DNA of 64,000 bases from Pedobacter schmidteae (GTDB lineage Bacteria > Bacteroidota > Bacteroidia > Sphingobacteriales > Sphingobacteriaceae): contig CAMDKO010000002.1 of NCBI GenBank assembly GCA_945901155.1, positions 1 to 64,000 on the forward strand, in the 5' to 3' direction. Shown in pieces: positions 35,658 through 44,824 of this stretch; position 1 is the first letter of the stretch, and each line of letters begins with the position of its first letter. The notes beneath the pieces are model-generated. The model did not search any database. It was given only the letters and a program-made list of their open reading frames with translations, and was not told the DNA's origin. The translations under genes were made by a program, and so were the position numbers.

Positions 35658-36644
35658 TTAATACCCAAGTGCTTTAAATAGGATAATTAAAGGACAGAAT
35701 TCGAGGGCACAAAGATAAATAATTAAATAAACTTTAGGAAACTTGTAATTAGATAAAATATTAGCCCCCGCCCGAAGAAACTGGAGAAGGAAAATTATAA
35801 TGATCATTGCAATCCCAATATAGCTGTAAATAACTGCAAATCGATAGCTTGTTAAGCTAAAAGCAATTACTACAGGTAGAGATAGTATAGCGGCATTGAA
35901 ATAACTTAGGTATAAAACAGATACGTACTCTCTAACCAAACGTTGCACATCGAATAGAAATCCCAATATTCGCAAGGCAATAATTTTCATCGTAAACAAG
36001 CCAACAACTACAGCCGATAAGTAAATAAATAATTTAAATCCTTCAGCCGGGTAAGATATTTCCAGATACTTTCCAGATAAATAAAGGTAAAGCCCTGAGT
36101 TTAAACCAAATAAAAGGTAAAGAAATATAAATGGCCAGGAACTAAATAAAGTATCTTCCTTATTTACCTTACTTAAAGCCTGATTACTATAAAATGCATA
36201 TATGATAGTATTTAGCTCTGAGGGGAAGAAGAACCTGATTACCGCAAAAAATAAAACAAGAAATAAAACTACTGCAATGACCCATGTTTCTCTGTAGGAT
36301 CTTAGACTACCTGCATCATACCGGACAGATTTCTTCTGAAATTTACTTGCCCAGGAATGGAAGTCAAGATTTTCAACTTTGTAGAGTGAAATAAGGCTAT
36401 CTAAAAAAAGATTAGGTCTATTAGGATCAGGCGCCTTTATCCAAACAGTAGAAAGGGAATCTTTTATAGCGTTTGCTGAATCTATAAAATTTTGCCTCTG
36501 CACCAAAGTAACTGAATCTAACCGCCTGCTAGACTCAGAAAAATTCAGTTGCCTGAAATTTGATTTGCTGCTGTCAACCTGCGCAAAAACAAGGGGATTA
36601 ATTAAGAATAATATCAGTATTAAACCGAAAAACCGTTTGATCAT
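35658..36644 (-). CDS. DUF4271-type multispanning membrane protein
   Basis: A 328-residue protein with a signal peptide (ILILFLINPLVFAQ), an extracytoplasmic segment of about 90 residues and then about six membrane helices. I recognise the overall layout and the FFPSELNTIIYAFYSNQAL stretch as the DUF4271 family, common in Bacteroidota and often next to hemD. Molecular function is not established to my knowledge. Start ATG and signal peptide agree. Co-transcribed with hemD. Confidence 0.8.
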   Translation of the reverse strand: MIKRFFGLILILFLINPLVFAQVDSSKSNFRQLNFSESSRRLDSVTLVQRQNFIDSANAIKDSLSTVWIKAPDPNRPNLFLDSLISLYKVENLDFHSWASKFQKKSVRYDAGSLRSYRETWVIAVVLFLVLFFAVIRFFFPSELNTIIYAFYSNQALSKVNKEDTLFSSWPFIFLYLLFGLNSGLYLYLSGKYLEISYPAEGFKLFIYLSAVVVGLFTMKIIALRILGFLFDVQRLVREYVSVLYLSYFNAAILSLPVVIAFSLTSYRFAVIYSYIGIAMIIIIFLLQFLRAGANILSNYKFPKVYLIIYLCALEFCPLIILFKALGY

Positions 36645-36818
36645 CCTTAGCTAAAATCCATAAAACCAGATAACTCCATTTTTTCAAATTTCCACTTTTT
36701 TATTTTTGTTTCCTAAATATCTTTTTGACTTGAAAATTTGAATATGATCGCTGATATCAAATAAATTGTTTTTTTAAATAATGGCAATGAAAAATCAATT
36801 AAAATTTATTAAAAAAAA

Positions 36819-36861
36819 GAATATTATTCTTTAAATACAATATAAATTTGAATATTATTCT
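36819..36861 (+). promoter_or_regulatory. Paired palindromes, candidate Lrp operator
   Basis: GAATATTATTCT occurs exactly at 36819-36830 and 36850-36861, 31 bp apart (about three helical turns). GAATA-T-TATTC is a perfect 11-bp palindrome. The second copy ends 23 nt before the ATG of the Lrp-family gene; a weaker copy GAATATGATCG is near 36740. Placement suggests autoregulation. Confidence 0.55.
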
Positions 36862-36884
36862 ATTTTTATTATTTTTAACGAACA

Positions 36885-37361
36885 ATGAATCATAAAGAGC
36901 ACTTATCTGATAAAATAGATCTCGAAATTCTAAGCCTAATGCAGGAAAATTCGAGAATATCCAATGCGGACATTGCGCGGGTATTAAAAATGGCTCCTTC
37001 TGCAGTTTTCGAGAGGGTCAAAAAATTGGAACAAAAGAAAATTATATTACAATATACAACCCGGATAAATCCAGCAGCATTAAATCAAAACCTTATTGCT
37101 TTTGTTTACATTCAAGCATACAAAGGAATAGGGAATAGTAATACTGGCATTGAACTTGCAAAAATTGCAGGGGTACAAGAAGTTCATCAGATTGCAGGCG
37201 ATCATTGTTTTCTTGTAAAAATACGCACTTCCGATTCAGCATCACTTTTAGAAATGATGCGAAATAGCATGAGTAAAATTGCTGATATAACTATCACTAA
37301 AACCAGCATTGTTCTTGAAACCACTAAAGAACAACAACAACTATTAATACCAAAAGAATAA
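36885..37361 (+). CDS. Lrp/AsnC-family transcriptional regulator
   Basis: A 158-residue protein with an N-terminal winged HTH (LDLEILSLMQ-type, here IDLEILSLMQENSRISNADIARVL, residues about 10-50, recognition helix PSAVFERVKKLEQ) and a C-terminal RAM ligand domain (AFVYIQAYKGIG; VQEVHQIAGDHCFLVKI). Lrp proteins sense amino acids and often regulate the adjacent gene. The stop abuts the start of the EamA exporter with no gap, so this probably controls that transporter and itself; paired palindromes lie just upstream. Confidence 0.93.
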   Translation: MNHKEHLSDKIDLEILSLMQENSRISNADIARVLKMAPSAVFERVKKLEQKKIILQYTTRINPAALNQNLIAFVYIQAYKGIGNSNTGIELAKIAGVQEVHQIAGDHCFLVKIRTSDSASLLEMMRNSMSKIADITITKTSIVLETTKEQQQLLIPKE

Positions 37362-38321
37362 ATGTCTGCCTCAGAAACCAAATCCGCATCACCAATAATG
37401 GTAATTCTTGCATTTGCAATTATTTATCTTGTTTGGGGTTCAACCTATTTCTTTATTCAGATTGCCGTAAAGGGATTTCCACCATTTATTTTGGGCGCCT
37501 TTCGTTTTATTATAGCAGGCTTGATCATGGCAATATGGTGTATTATAAAAGGTGAAAAACTATTTGGTATCAAGGGTATCAAACACGCAGCTATCAGTGG
37601 GATATTACTTCTTTTTTTTGGAACTGGAATTGTGATTTGGGTGGAACAAAGCATGCCAAGTGCTATGGTTGCCATTACTGTTTCATCTGCACCTTTATGG
37701 TTTGTATTACTGGACAAGCCTAAATGGTCTGAAAATTTCAGAAGTAAATCGATCATTGCTGGAATGCTTATTGGACTAGCAGGAGTGATTTTACTCTTTA
37801 GTGAACAAATTTCACAGATCTTTGCAATACCAGAAAGTACTCCTGTAAAAATGAGCAGTATGATATTATTGTTATTTGCAGCGGTTACCTGGGCAGGGGG
37901 ATCCCTCTATTCAAAGTATAAATCTGCAGAAGGGCCGATTATTGTTTCAACAACCTGGCAAATTATGGCTGCAGGAATTGCCTTTATTCCAGGCATTTTC
38001 ATTCGCGATGAATTCAGCACATTTCAATGGAGTGAAGTGCCATCCGATTCATGGTTTGCCCTTACCTATCTGGTAAGTATGGGTTCTATCGCTGGATTTA
38101 GTGCATACGTATGGCTGCTCCAGGTACGAACTGCCATGCAGGTAAGTACACACTCGTATGTAAACCCAGTTGTAGCGGTGCTTCTTGGAGTATTTTTTGC
38201 GAATGAAAAAATTACTGGTATCCAAGTCGCTGGACTAATAATCATTCTGGGAAGTGTGTTCCTGATCAATATGGCTAAGTATCGGAAAGAAAAATTAGCC
38301 GAAAGAGTTAAAAATTTCTAG
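37362..38321 (+). CDS. EamA/DMT-family permease
   Basis: A 319-residue inner-membrane transporter with about ten helices in two EamA halves (VWGSTYFFIQIAVKGFPPFILGAFRFIIAG is the classic first block; the second half holds ATWAGGSLYSKY-like AVTWAGGSLYS). The family exports amino acids and other small metabolites. Being translationally coupled to an Lrp-type regulator favours amino acid export, which is inference. It ends 48 nt before hemW. Confidence 0.93.
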   Translation: MSASETKSASPIMVILAFAIIYLVWGSTYFFIQIAVKGFPPFILGAFRFIIAGLIMAIWCIIKGEKLFGIKGIKHAAISGILLLFFGTGIVIWVEQSMPSAMVAITVSSAPLWFVLLDKPKWSENFRSKSIIAGMLIGLAGVILLFSEQISQIFAIPESTPVKMSSMILLLFAAVTWAGGSLYSKYKSAEGPIIVSTTWQIMAAGIAFIPGIFIRDEFSTFQWSEVPSDSWFALTYLVSMGSIAGFSAYVWLLQVRTAMQVSTHSYVNPVVAVLLGVFFANEKITGIQVAGLIIILGSVFLINMAKYRKEKLAERVKNF

Positions 38322-38334
38322 CTATTGCAATTAA

Positions 38335-38364
38335 TTGGCTCTGCCGGTATTTGTTGTAGATTTG
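38335..38364 (+). promoter_or_regulatory. hemW promoter, -33 TTG and -7 TAGATTTG
   Basis: TTG at 38335-38337 and TAGATTTG at 38357-38364 separated by 19 nt, an exact Bacteroidota-type promoter. The hemW ATG begins at 38369, only 4 nt past the -7 box, so transcription would start at or next to the A of the ATG: a leaderless or near-leaderless message. Confidence 0.6.
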
Positions 38365-38368
38365 TACC

Positions 38369-39499
38369 ATGGCCGGAATTTATCTCCACATCCCTTTCTG
38401 TAAAAAAGCCTGTCACTATTGCGATTTCCATTTCAGCACATCGCCACAGTACAAAGACCAAATGCTCCAGGCACTAAGTCAAGAAATTGATTTAAGAAAG
38501 AATTATTTAGCCGGAGAAACGATAGAAACGATCTATTTTGGTGGAGGTACCCCATCATTACTCAGCGCCGATGACTTGCAAATCCTGATTGGAGCAATAA
38601 CTGACCTGTATGAAGTTTCTCCAACAGCTGAGATCACCCTGGAAGCAAATCCTGATGATCTGAATCCTCAAAAAGTAAGAGAATTTCGGCAAACTCTGGT
38701 CAATCGTTTCAGCATTGGTATACAATCATTTTTTGAAGAAGACCTGAAATGGATGAACAGAGCACATTCCGCTAGTGAAGCCCAAAGCTCAATCAAAAGA
38801 GTTCAGGATGCAGGTTTTGAAAATATAACAGCCGATCTAATCTATGGATATCCCCTGCTTAGCACACCTAAATGGGAGCATAATATTCAGCAGCTCATTG
38901 AATTACATATACCTCATATTTCTTCTTATTCCATGACGGTAGAACCTGCAACAGCCTTGTCATCGTTTATTAAAAAAGGAGAGCAAAAACCAATGGATGA
39001 AGGCCAGAGCAGTGCTCAGTTCCTTATTTTAATGGAACAACTTACAGAGGTAGGATTCGAACATTACGAAATATCAAACTTCGCAAAGCCGGGTTTGTAT
39101 TCCAAGCATAATTCAAACTATTGGGAAGGGGTGTCTTATCTGGGAATAGGGCCTTCAGCTCATTCATTTAATGGTGAAAGCCGGCAATGGAATGTTTCAA
39201 ATAATTCCAAATACATTGACCAGATACAGCTAAAAAAAATTCCTGCAGAAATAGAAGTCCTGACTACCGAAAACCGTATCAATGAATATATAATGACTTC
39301 TCTGCGCACAAGTAAGGGAATTAGTTTGCAAAAAATTACTGAACGCTTTGGCTCAGACTATTCAAATGAAGTAAGAGATGGTCTGGAACCTTTTGCCGAT
39401 AAAAACTGGATTAATTTAAATGATCAGATCGTTACATTGACAACAGATGGGAAACTCTTCGCTGACCATATTGCCTCAGAACTATTTATAAATACCTAA
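38369..39499 (+). CDS. hemW: Radical SAM haem chaperone HemW
   Basis: A 376-residue radical SAM protein starting GIYLHIPFCKKACHYCDFHF; the CxxxCxxC cluster motif is C12-C16-C19. It includes YFGGGTPSLL, RFSIGIQSFFEEDLKWMNRAHS and GIGPSAHSF. HemW lacks true coproporphyrinogen oxidase activity and is thought to insert haem; misannotation as HemN is frequent, and the short N-terminus (no extra Cys after the CxxxCxxC) favours HemW. A promoter lies directly upstream; the SDR gene follows 5 nt after the stop. Confidence 0.93.
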   Translation: MAGIYLHIPFCKKACHYCDFHFSTSPQYKDQMLQALSQEIDLRKNYLAGETIETIYFGGGTPSLLSADDLQILIGAITDLYEVSPTAEITLEANPDDLNPQKVREFRQTLVNRFSIGIQSFFEEDLKWMNRAHSASEAQSSIKRVQDAGFENITADLIYGYPLLSTPKWEHNIQQLIELHIPHISSYSMTVEPATALSSFIKKGEQKPMDEGQSSAQFLILMEQLTEVGFEHYEISNFAKPGLYSKHNSNYWEGVSYLGIGPSAHSFNGESRQWNVSNNSKYIDQIQLKKIPAEIEVLTTENRINEYIMTSLRTSKGISLQKITERFGSDYSNEVRDGLEPFADKNWINLNDQIVTLTTDGKLFADHIASELFINT

Positions 39500-39504
39500 A
39501 TTCT

Positions 39505-40296
39505 ATGGATATCAGGAACAAAGTTATTTGGATAACAGGCGCATCAAGCGGAATAGGTGAAGCACTCACTTATAAACTAAATGAATTGGGTGCCAAACTC
39601 ATCCTCTCATCCAGAAACAGAGAATCCTTATATGTGGTAAAAAGTAAATGCAAGATCAACCCTCTTGATATACATGTACTTCCACTCGATCTTGAAAACA
39701 CCGATTCCTTAAAAGAAGTGACAGCTTCAGCAATCAAAATATATAATAGAATAGATATGATTATCCATTCTGGAGGGGTTAGCCAGCGTTCACTGGCGCT
39801 CGAAACTAATCTAGACGTGGCACAAAGAATCATGAACATCAATTTTTGGGGAACTGTAGCACTTACTCAAAGCATTTTACCCTCCATGATATCCCACAAC
39901 ACCGGTCATATTGTTATAATCAGTAGTCTGGTTGGAAAATTCGGAACAAAATTTCGTTCGGCTTACTCAGCATCTAAGCATGCGCTGCATGGATATTTTG
40001 ATTCATTAAGAACAGAAATAGACCCTAAAATAAAAATTAGTATTATTTGCCCAGGTTTCATTAAAACAAATGTCACTATTAATGCATTAACTGCAGATGG
40101 AACCAAACAAAATAGCATGGATGATGCCCAGGCCAATGGTATGCCAGCAAATAAATGTGCCTTAGAAATAATTAAGGCCATTCAATCAGAAAAAGAAGAA
40201 GTCTATATAGGCGGAAAGGAAAAATACGCTGTACTACTAAAAAGATTTTTGCCAGGCCTATTCTCTAAAATTGTACGTAAAGCCAAAGTTACCTAA
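39505..40296 (+). CDS. Short-chain dehydrogenase/reductase
   Basis: A 263-residue classical SDR with the NAD(P)-binding TGASSGIGEAL (residues 11-21), the conserved Asn/Gly block (NINFWGT) and the active site S-Y-K: ISSLVGK followed by YSASKHALHGY. Substrate unknown; the sequence resembles DHRS7-like or fatty-alcohol-type SDRs, low certainty. It follows hemW closely and ends 4 nt before the convergent DUF4440 gene. Confidence 0.93.
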   Translation: MDIRNKVIWITGASSGIGEALTYKLNELGAKLILSSRNRESLYVVKSKCKINPLDIHVLPLDLENTDSLKEVTASAIKIYNRIDMIIHSGGVSQRSLALETNLDVAQRIMNINFWGTVALTQSILPSMISHNTGHIVIISSLVGKFGTKFRSAYSASKHALHGYFDSLRTEIDPKIKISIICPGFIKTNVTINALTADGTKQNSMDDAQANGMPANKCALEIIKAIQSEKEEVYIGGKEKYAVLLKRFLPGLFSKIVRKAKVT

Positions 40297-40300
40297 TCCA

Positions 40301-40726
40301 TTAACTTGAATGATCGGCAATTACCTTCCATTGGCCCTTGATTTTTTTTACAAGTAAGGTGAAATATCCCTTGGGTTCATCGTTTTCTCTCTTTAAATGC
40401 CATGCGCCAAGTACAAATGCATGATCTGCAGCTATCATTTTTATTTCTTTAATATCAAAGCTTAAATAACCCATCGCTGATTTGTTGGGGTAACTCTTTT
40501 TATAATTTTTAAGGGTATTATTCCAGCCATATTGAGGACCGCTTTTTCCAACAAAAAGTAATGAATCTGACTGATTATAGCCTTGCATATATTCATTTAG
40601 GTCTCCTCTGTTCCATGCCTGTCTTTGGTCTTCAAGCAGTTTAAGAATTAAGTCGCTTTGGCTCCTTTGAGCAAACAAATTGATAGCAAACACAAAGAAT
40701 AACGAAGAGATAACTAATCTTTTCAT
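40301..40726 (-). CDS. Secreted SnoaL/DUF4440-like protein
   Basis: A 141-residue protein beginning MKRLVISSLFFVFAINLFAQ, a signal peptide ending in FAQ; the frame stays open 18 codons upstream but that part is unlike a leader. The mature domain is a small cone-shaped NTF2-like fold: LEDQRQAWNRGDLNEYMQGY, YGWNNTLKNYKKSYP, AFVLGAWHL, GYFTLLVKKIKGQWKVIADH. Members bind small ligands or act as enzymes; none can be named here. Convergent with the SDR, gap only 4 nt. Confidence 0.88.
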   Translation of the reverse strand: MKRLVISSLFFVFAINLFAQRSQSDLILKLLEDQRQAWNRGDLNEYMQGYNQSDSLLFVGKSGPQYGWNNTLKNYKKSYPNKSAMGYLSFDIKEIKMIAADHAFVLGAWHLKRENDEPKGYFTLLVKKIKGQWKVIADHSS

Positions 40727-40882
40727 GTCTAAAAATAAAGTTTTAAGAGAACATTTATAAAGTATCTGAAAATAGAGCACTCAAGCAGAATCTGCTCAAC
40801 CCTTTATTTGACACATCCTTAACATTAATAGCCGTTTAAACCTTTAACTTTAACCTTTCAAAAATCAAAGAAATCAGACCAG

Positions 40883-41983
40883 ATGCGGGGACATGCATTT
40901 TCAAAATTTATTCCGAATGAGCTTCCAAAAGGAGGCTTTGATGAATTATTGAAGCTATTTCTCGAGCTGCTGAATTACACAGCAGGTGATGCGAATGAGG
41001 CTATTGCCTGGCTAAACGAACTAGACAAACAGTACAAACTCACTACCGATGAGTATGGAATGGGCGATTTCATTGATGACCTAAAGAAGAAAGGCTATTT
41101 GGGTGATGACGACAAAAACCCCGGAGGTTTAAAAATAACTTCAAAAACTGAACAAAGTATCAGAAAATCTGCACTCGAAGAAATTTTTGGACAGCTGAAA
41201 AAATCTGGAAAAGGAGGCCATAACACTAATATTTCAGGGATCGGTGAGGAGAAAAATGCAGACAGAAGAGAGTATCAATTTGGCGATAGCGTTGACCAAA
41301 TCGACATGACCGCATCTATTCACAATGCACAGATCAATCATGGTATTGGTGATTTTTCAATGACCGAAAAAGATCTTGAAGTTGAAGAAAAAGACTATAA
41401 AACCATTACTTCTACAGTACTGATGATTGACATTTCTCATTCCATGATTTTGTACGGAGAAGATAGGATTACCCCTGCAAAAAAAGTAGCGATGGCACTC
41501 GCAGAACTAATCAGAACTAAATATCCAAAAGATACCCTAGACATTGTTGTATTCGGCAATGATGCCTGGACCATTACCATAAAAGAACTGCCTTATTTAC
41601 AGGTAGGGCCATATTATACTAATACTTATGCAGGTCTGGAACTTGCCGTCGATTTATTAAGGAGAAGAAAAACTCATAATAAACAAATATTCATGATCAC
41701 CGATGGTAAACCTACCTGTTTAAAGGAAGGCAACAAATACTATAAGAACAGTGTAGGATTAGACCGCAAGGTGGTTAATAAAACCTTGAATATGGCTGCC
41801 CAATGCAAACGTCTTAGTATACCTATAACTACTTTCATGATTGCACAAGATCCTTATTTACAGCAGTTTGTAAGGCAGTTCACTGAAATAAACGGAGGAA
41901 GAGCATTTTACAGTTCACTTAAAGGACTGGGAGAATATATTTTTGAAGATTACATTAAGAACAGAAGAAGAACCATTAGATAG
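40883..41983 (+). CDS. VWA-domain protein (MoxR partner)
   Basis: A 366-residue cytoplasmic protein. The first 160 residues are a helical, charged region; a von Willebrand factor A domain follows with the metal-ion MIDAS motif DISHS (in VLMIDISHSMIL) and the further Asp/Thr in MITDGKPT. Such proteins commonly pair with MoxR-type AAA+ ATPases as co-chaperones. The ATPase gene follows on the same strand 11 nt later. Related to the D-subunit of magnesium chelatase in architecture, but no tetrapyrrole role is implied. Confidence 0.9.
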   Translation: MRGHAFSKFIPNELPKGGFDELLKLFLELLNYTAGDANEAIAWLNELDKQYKLTTDEYGMGDFIDDLKKKGYLGDDDKNPGGLKITSKTEQSIRKSALEEIFGQLKKSGKGGHNTNISGIGEEKNADRREYQFGDSVDQIDMTASIHNAQINHGIGDFSMTEKDLEVEEKDYKTITSTVLMIDISHSMILYGEDRITPAKKVAMALAELIRTKYPKDTLDIVVFGNDAWTITIKELPYLQVGPYYTNTYAGLELAVDLLRRRKTHNKQIFMITDGKPTCLKEGNKYYKNSVGLDRKVVNKTLNMAAQCKRLSIPITTFMIAQDPYLQQFVRQFTEINGGRAFYSSLKGLGEYIFEDYIKNRRRTIR

Positions 41984-41994
41984 AATTTCAATTT

Positions 41995-43506
41995 ATGAAT
42001 TTGCTGAAGATAAATACACTTAAAGAGCTCCGTGAATCTGGATATATTTCCCGTTCAGTTAAAGAAGAACTGCGCGAAAACCTAATTAGGGAGCTGAAAA
42101 ATAAAAACACCGTTTTAGAAGGCATCATTGGCTATGAGGATACCGTTATTCCTGATCTTCAAACCGCCATTTTATCTCAGCATAATATTTTGCTTCTGGG
42201 CTTACGAGGTCAGGCAAAAACACGTATTGCACGATTGATGATCAATTTATTAGATGAATATGTTCCCTATATTGAAGGTTCCGAACTATTTGAAGATCCT
42301 TTAAATCCTATTTCCTGGTTCGGACATCATATTTTAGAAATTAAAGGAGAAGATACTCCAGTAGCATGGCTTCATCGTTCTGAACGTTACACAGAAAAAC
42401 TAGCGACCCCAGATGTTACTGTGGCCGATCTTATTGGCGATGTTGACCCGATCAAGGCAGCAACATTAAAACTAACGTATTCAGATGAGCGTGTGATCCA
42501 TTTCGGACTGATTCCTCGCGCTCATAGGGGAATTTTTGTGATCAATGAACTTCCTGATCTTCAGGCTCGTATTCAAGTTGCTCTGTTTAACATTCTGCAG
42601 GAAAAAGACATACAGATCAGAGGGTTTAAACTTCGCCTGCCTTTAGATATTCAGTTCGTTTTTACTGCGAATCCGGAAGATTATACGAATAGAGGATCTA
42701 TTGTGACGCCTTTAAAAGACAGGATAGAAAGCCAAATATTAACGCATTACCCCCGCAGCATAGATATTTCGAGGAAAATTACGCAACAGGAAGCCAAAAT
42801 CACTGCTTCACAGCGTACAAGTATTGAAGCTGACGGATTGGTTAAAGATTTGGTTGAACAAATTGCATTTGAAGCCCGTGATTCTGAATATATCGACAAA
42901 AAATCAGGTGTTTCGGCAAGGCTTACCATTTCTGCCTATGAGAATCTGATCAGCAATGCAGAAAGAAGAATGCTGCTGAATGGTGAAAAAAGTACTTTTG
43001 TCAGAATATCAGATTTCCTGGGAGTGATTCCAGCAATAACCGGAAAAATCGAACTTGTTTATGAAGGTGAACTGGAAGGTCCGAGCAAGGTTGCCAATAT
43101 TCTATTAGGTAAAGCAATAAAAACGCTTATGATCACCTATTTCCCTGATCCGGAAAAGTTAAAAAAGGCAAAATCGATCAATCCTTATGCTGACATTATT
43201 AGCTGGTTTGCTGCAGGCAATACGATCAGCCTTATTGATGATCTATCATTAGGAGAGTATAAAAAATCATTAGAATCTGTTCCTGGCCTAAAAAATGTAA
43301 TAAAACAATTCCATCCGCGTCTAAGTGATAACCAGAAGGTATTACTGATGGAATTCCTACTTCATGGGCTAGCTGAATTCTCCTTGATCAATAAATCTTT
43401 TCTGGATAAAGGGTTCAGCTTTGCAGACATGTTTAACAGCCTGTTTAGTCAGGAGTTTGAAAATGATGAAGATGAGGATTATAATGATGATAAGGGACGA
43501 TATTAA
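41995..43506 (+). CDS. MoxR/magnesium-chelatase-like AAA+ ATPase with atypical Walker motifs
   Basis: A 503-residue AAA+ protein. Walker A reads GLRGQAKT (residues 69-76) with Ala at the usual Gly before Lys; Walker B reads FVINELPD with Asn184 instead of the usual Asp but Glu185 kept. The ChlI-like insert (GLIPRAHRGIF, then FNILQEKDIQIRGF) and FVFTANPEDYTNRG follow, with the helical C-domain and an acidic tail (ENDEDEDYNDDKGRY). The Walker changes may be normal for this subfamily. Paired with the VWA protein. Confidence 0.9.
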   Translation: MNLLKINTLKELRESGYISRSVKEELRENLIRELKNKNTVLEGIIGYEDTVIPDLQTAILSQHNILLLGLRGQAKTRIARLMINLLDEYVPYIEGSELFEDPLNPISWFGHHILEIKGEDTPVAWLHRSERYTEKLATPDVTVADLIGDVDPIKAATLKLTYSDERVIHFGLIPRAHRGIFVINELPDLQARIQVALFNILQEKDIQIRGFKLRLPLDIQFVFTANPEDYTNRGSIVTPLKDRIESQILTHYPRSIDISRKITQQEAKITASQRTSIEADGLVKDLVEQIAFEARDSEYIDKKSGVSARLTISAYENLISNAERRMLLNGEKSTFVRISDFLGVIPAITGKIELVYEGELEGPSKVANILLGKAIKTLMITYFPDPEKLKKAKSINPYADIISWFAAGNTISLIDDLSLGEYKKSLESVPGLKNVIKQFHPRLSDNQKVLLMEFLLHGLAEFSLINKSFLDKGFSFADMFNSLFSQEFENDEDEDYNDDKGRY

Positions 43507-43541
43507 TACCCCCTGCTCACAGAATAAAAAATTACTAATTA

Positions 43542-44807
43542 ATGGGAAATCGGATTTTAGGATTAATAGTGATCAGCATTCTGCTGATCATTATTGATAT
43601 TTATATTTACAGAGCTGTTCAATCAGTAAGCTGGAAATGGAAGAATAACAAATACTTATCATTCACTTATATTTGGTGGGGTTATACCTTGTTACTGATA
43701 ATAGGAGTATTTATCAGTATATTTTTTAATATAAAATTCCTCCTCCGATCTATCATTTTGGTTATTTTCTTTCTGACCTTTGTATCTAAGATATTCATTC
43801 TTCCATTTTTAATTACCGACGACCTGCGCAGGGGCTTTATCTGGATCAAAAGGAAGCTTAAAAGCAAAGCTAGAGATGAAAAAAGTGTGGATAGTAACAA
43901 TCAGGGAAACATTCCAAGATCAGAATTTATAATCAAGGCAGGAACGCTTGTTGCCGCATTACCATTAGCATCCTTAACCTATGGTGTTGTTTCTAGTGCC
44001 TACGATTATCGTATAAAACGAAAAACAATTTTTTTACCAAACCTTCCAAAAGCTTTTGATGGAATTACTTTAGGCCAGCTCTCTGACATTCACTCAGGAA
44101 GCTTTTACGATAAAAAAGCCGTATTGGGTGGTGTAGAAATGTTACTTAAAGAGAAACCTGAACTTATTTTTTTTACTGGTGATCTGGTGAATAATTTGGC
44201 ATCAGAGATGAGAGATTATCAGGATATTTTCTCAAAAGTAAAAGCCCCCCTCGGAGTATATTCAATTCTTGGGAATCATGATTATGGAGATTACTTTTTT
44301 GGAAAGGGAGGCTCAACTGCCAAATCTAAAAACCTAGCTGATGTTAAGATAACTCATAAAAACATGGGATGGGATCTTCTACTAAACGAAAACAGGAGAA
44401 TAAAAATAGAAGGCGAAGAAATTGCAATTCTGGGTATTGAAAACTGGGGGGTTGGCAGATTCGCAAAATACGGGCAGATGGATAAGGCGATTATAAACAC
44501 AGATGATGTTCCGGTTAAACTACTTTTATCGCACGATCCATCGCATTGGAGGGCACAGGTACTCCCTGAATATCCACAGATTGATGCCATGTTCAGCGGA
44601 CACACTCATGGAATGCAATTCGGGATTGTTACCGAAAAATTTCAGTGGAGCCCTGCAAAATATGTCTATAAAGAATGGGCTGGACTTTATCAAGAAGGTG
44701 CTCAGCAATTATATGTAAATGTTGGATACGGCTTCTTGGGCTATCCTGGCCGCGTAGGAATGTTACCTGAAATTACGATATTTGAATTGCGGCGGAGCAA
44801 TTCATGA
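43542..44807 (+). CDS. Membrane metallophosphoesterase (YkuE-like)
   Basis: A 421-residue protein with three N-terminal membrane helices (residues about 5-25, 40-60, 65-95) and another hydrophobic segment near 130, followed by a calcineurin-type phosphoesterase domain: LSDIHSGSF, FTGDLVNN, LGNHDYGD, LLSHDPSHW, FSGHTHGMQFG. All metal-ligand blocks are present. The domain faces the outside or inside depending on helix count. Substrate unknown. Followed by the UbiA-like gene. Confidence 0.93.
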   Translation: MGNRILGLIVISILLIIIDIYIYRAVQSVSWKWKNNKYLSFTYIWWGYTLLLIIGVFISIFFNIKFLLRSIILVIFFLTFVSKIFILPFLITDDLRRGFIWIKRKLKSKARDEKSVDSNNQGNIPRSEFIIKAGTLVAALPLASLTYGVVSSAYDYRIKRKTIFLPNLPKAFDGITLGQLSDIHSGSFYDKKAVLGGVEMLLKEKPELIFFTGDLVNNLASEMRDYQDIFSKVKAPLGVYSILGNHDYGDYFFGKGGSTAKSKNLADVKITHKNMGWDLLLNENRRIKIEGEEIAILGIENWGVGRFAKYGQMDKAIINTDDVPVKLLLSHDPSHWRAQVLPEYPQIDAMFSGHTHGMQFGIVTEKFQWSPAKYVYKEWAGLYQEGAQQLYVNVGYGFLGYPGRVGMLPEITIFELRRSNS

Positions 44808-44824
44808 TCTGATTCCGGGTTCAA

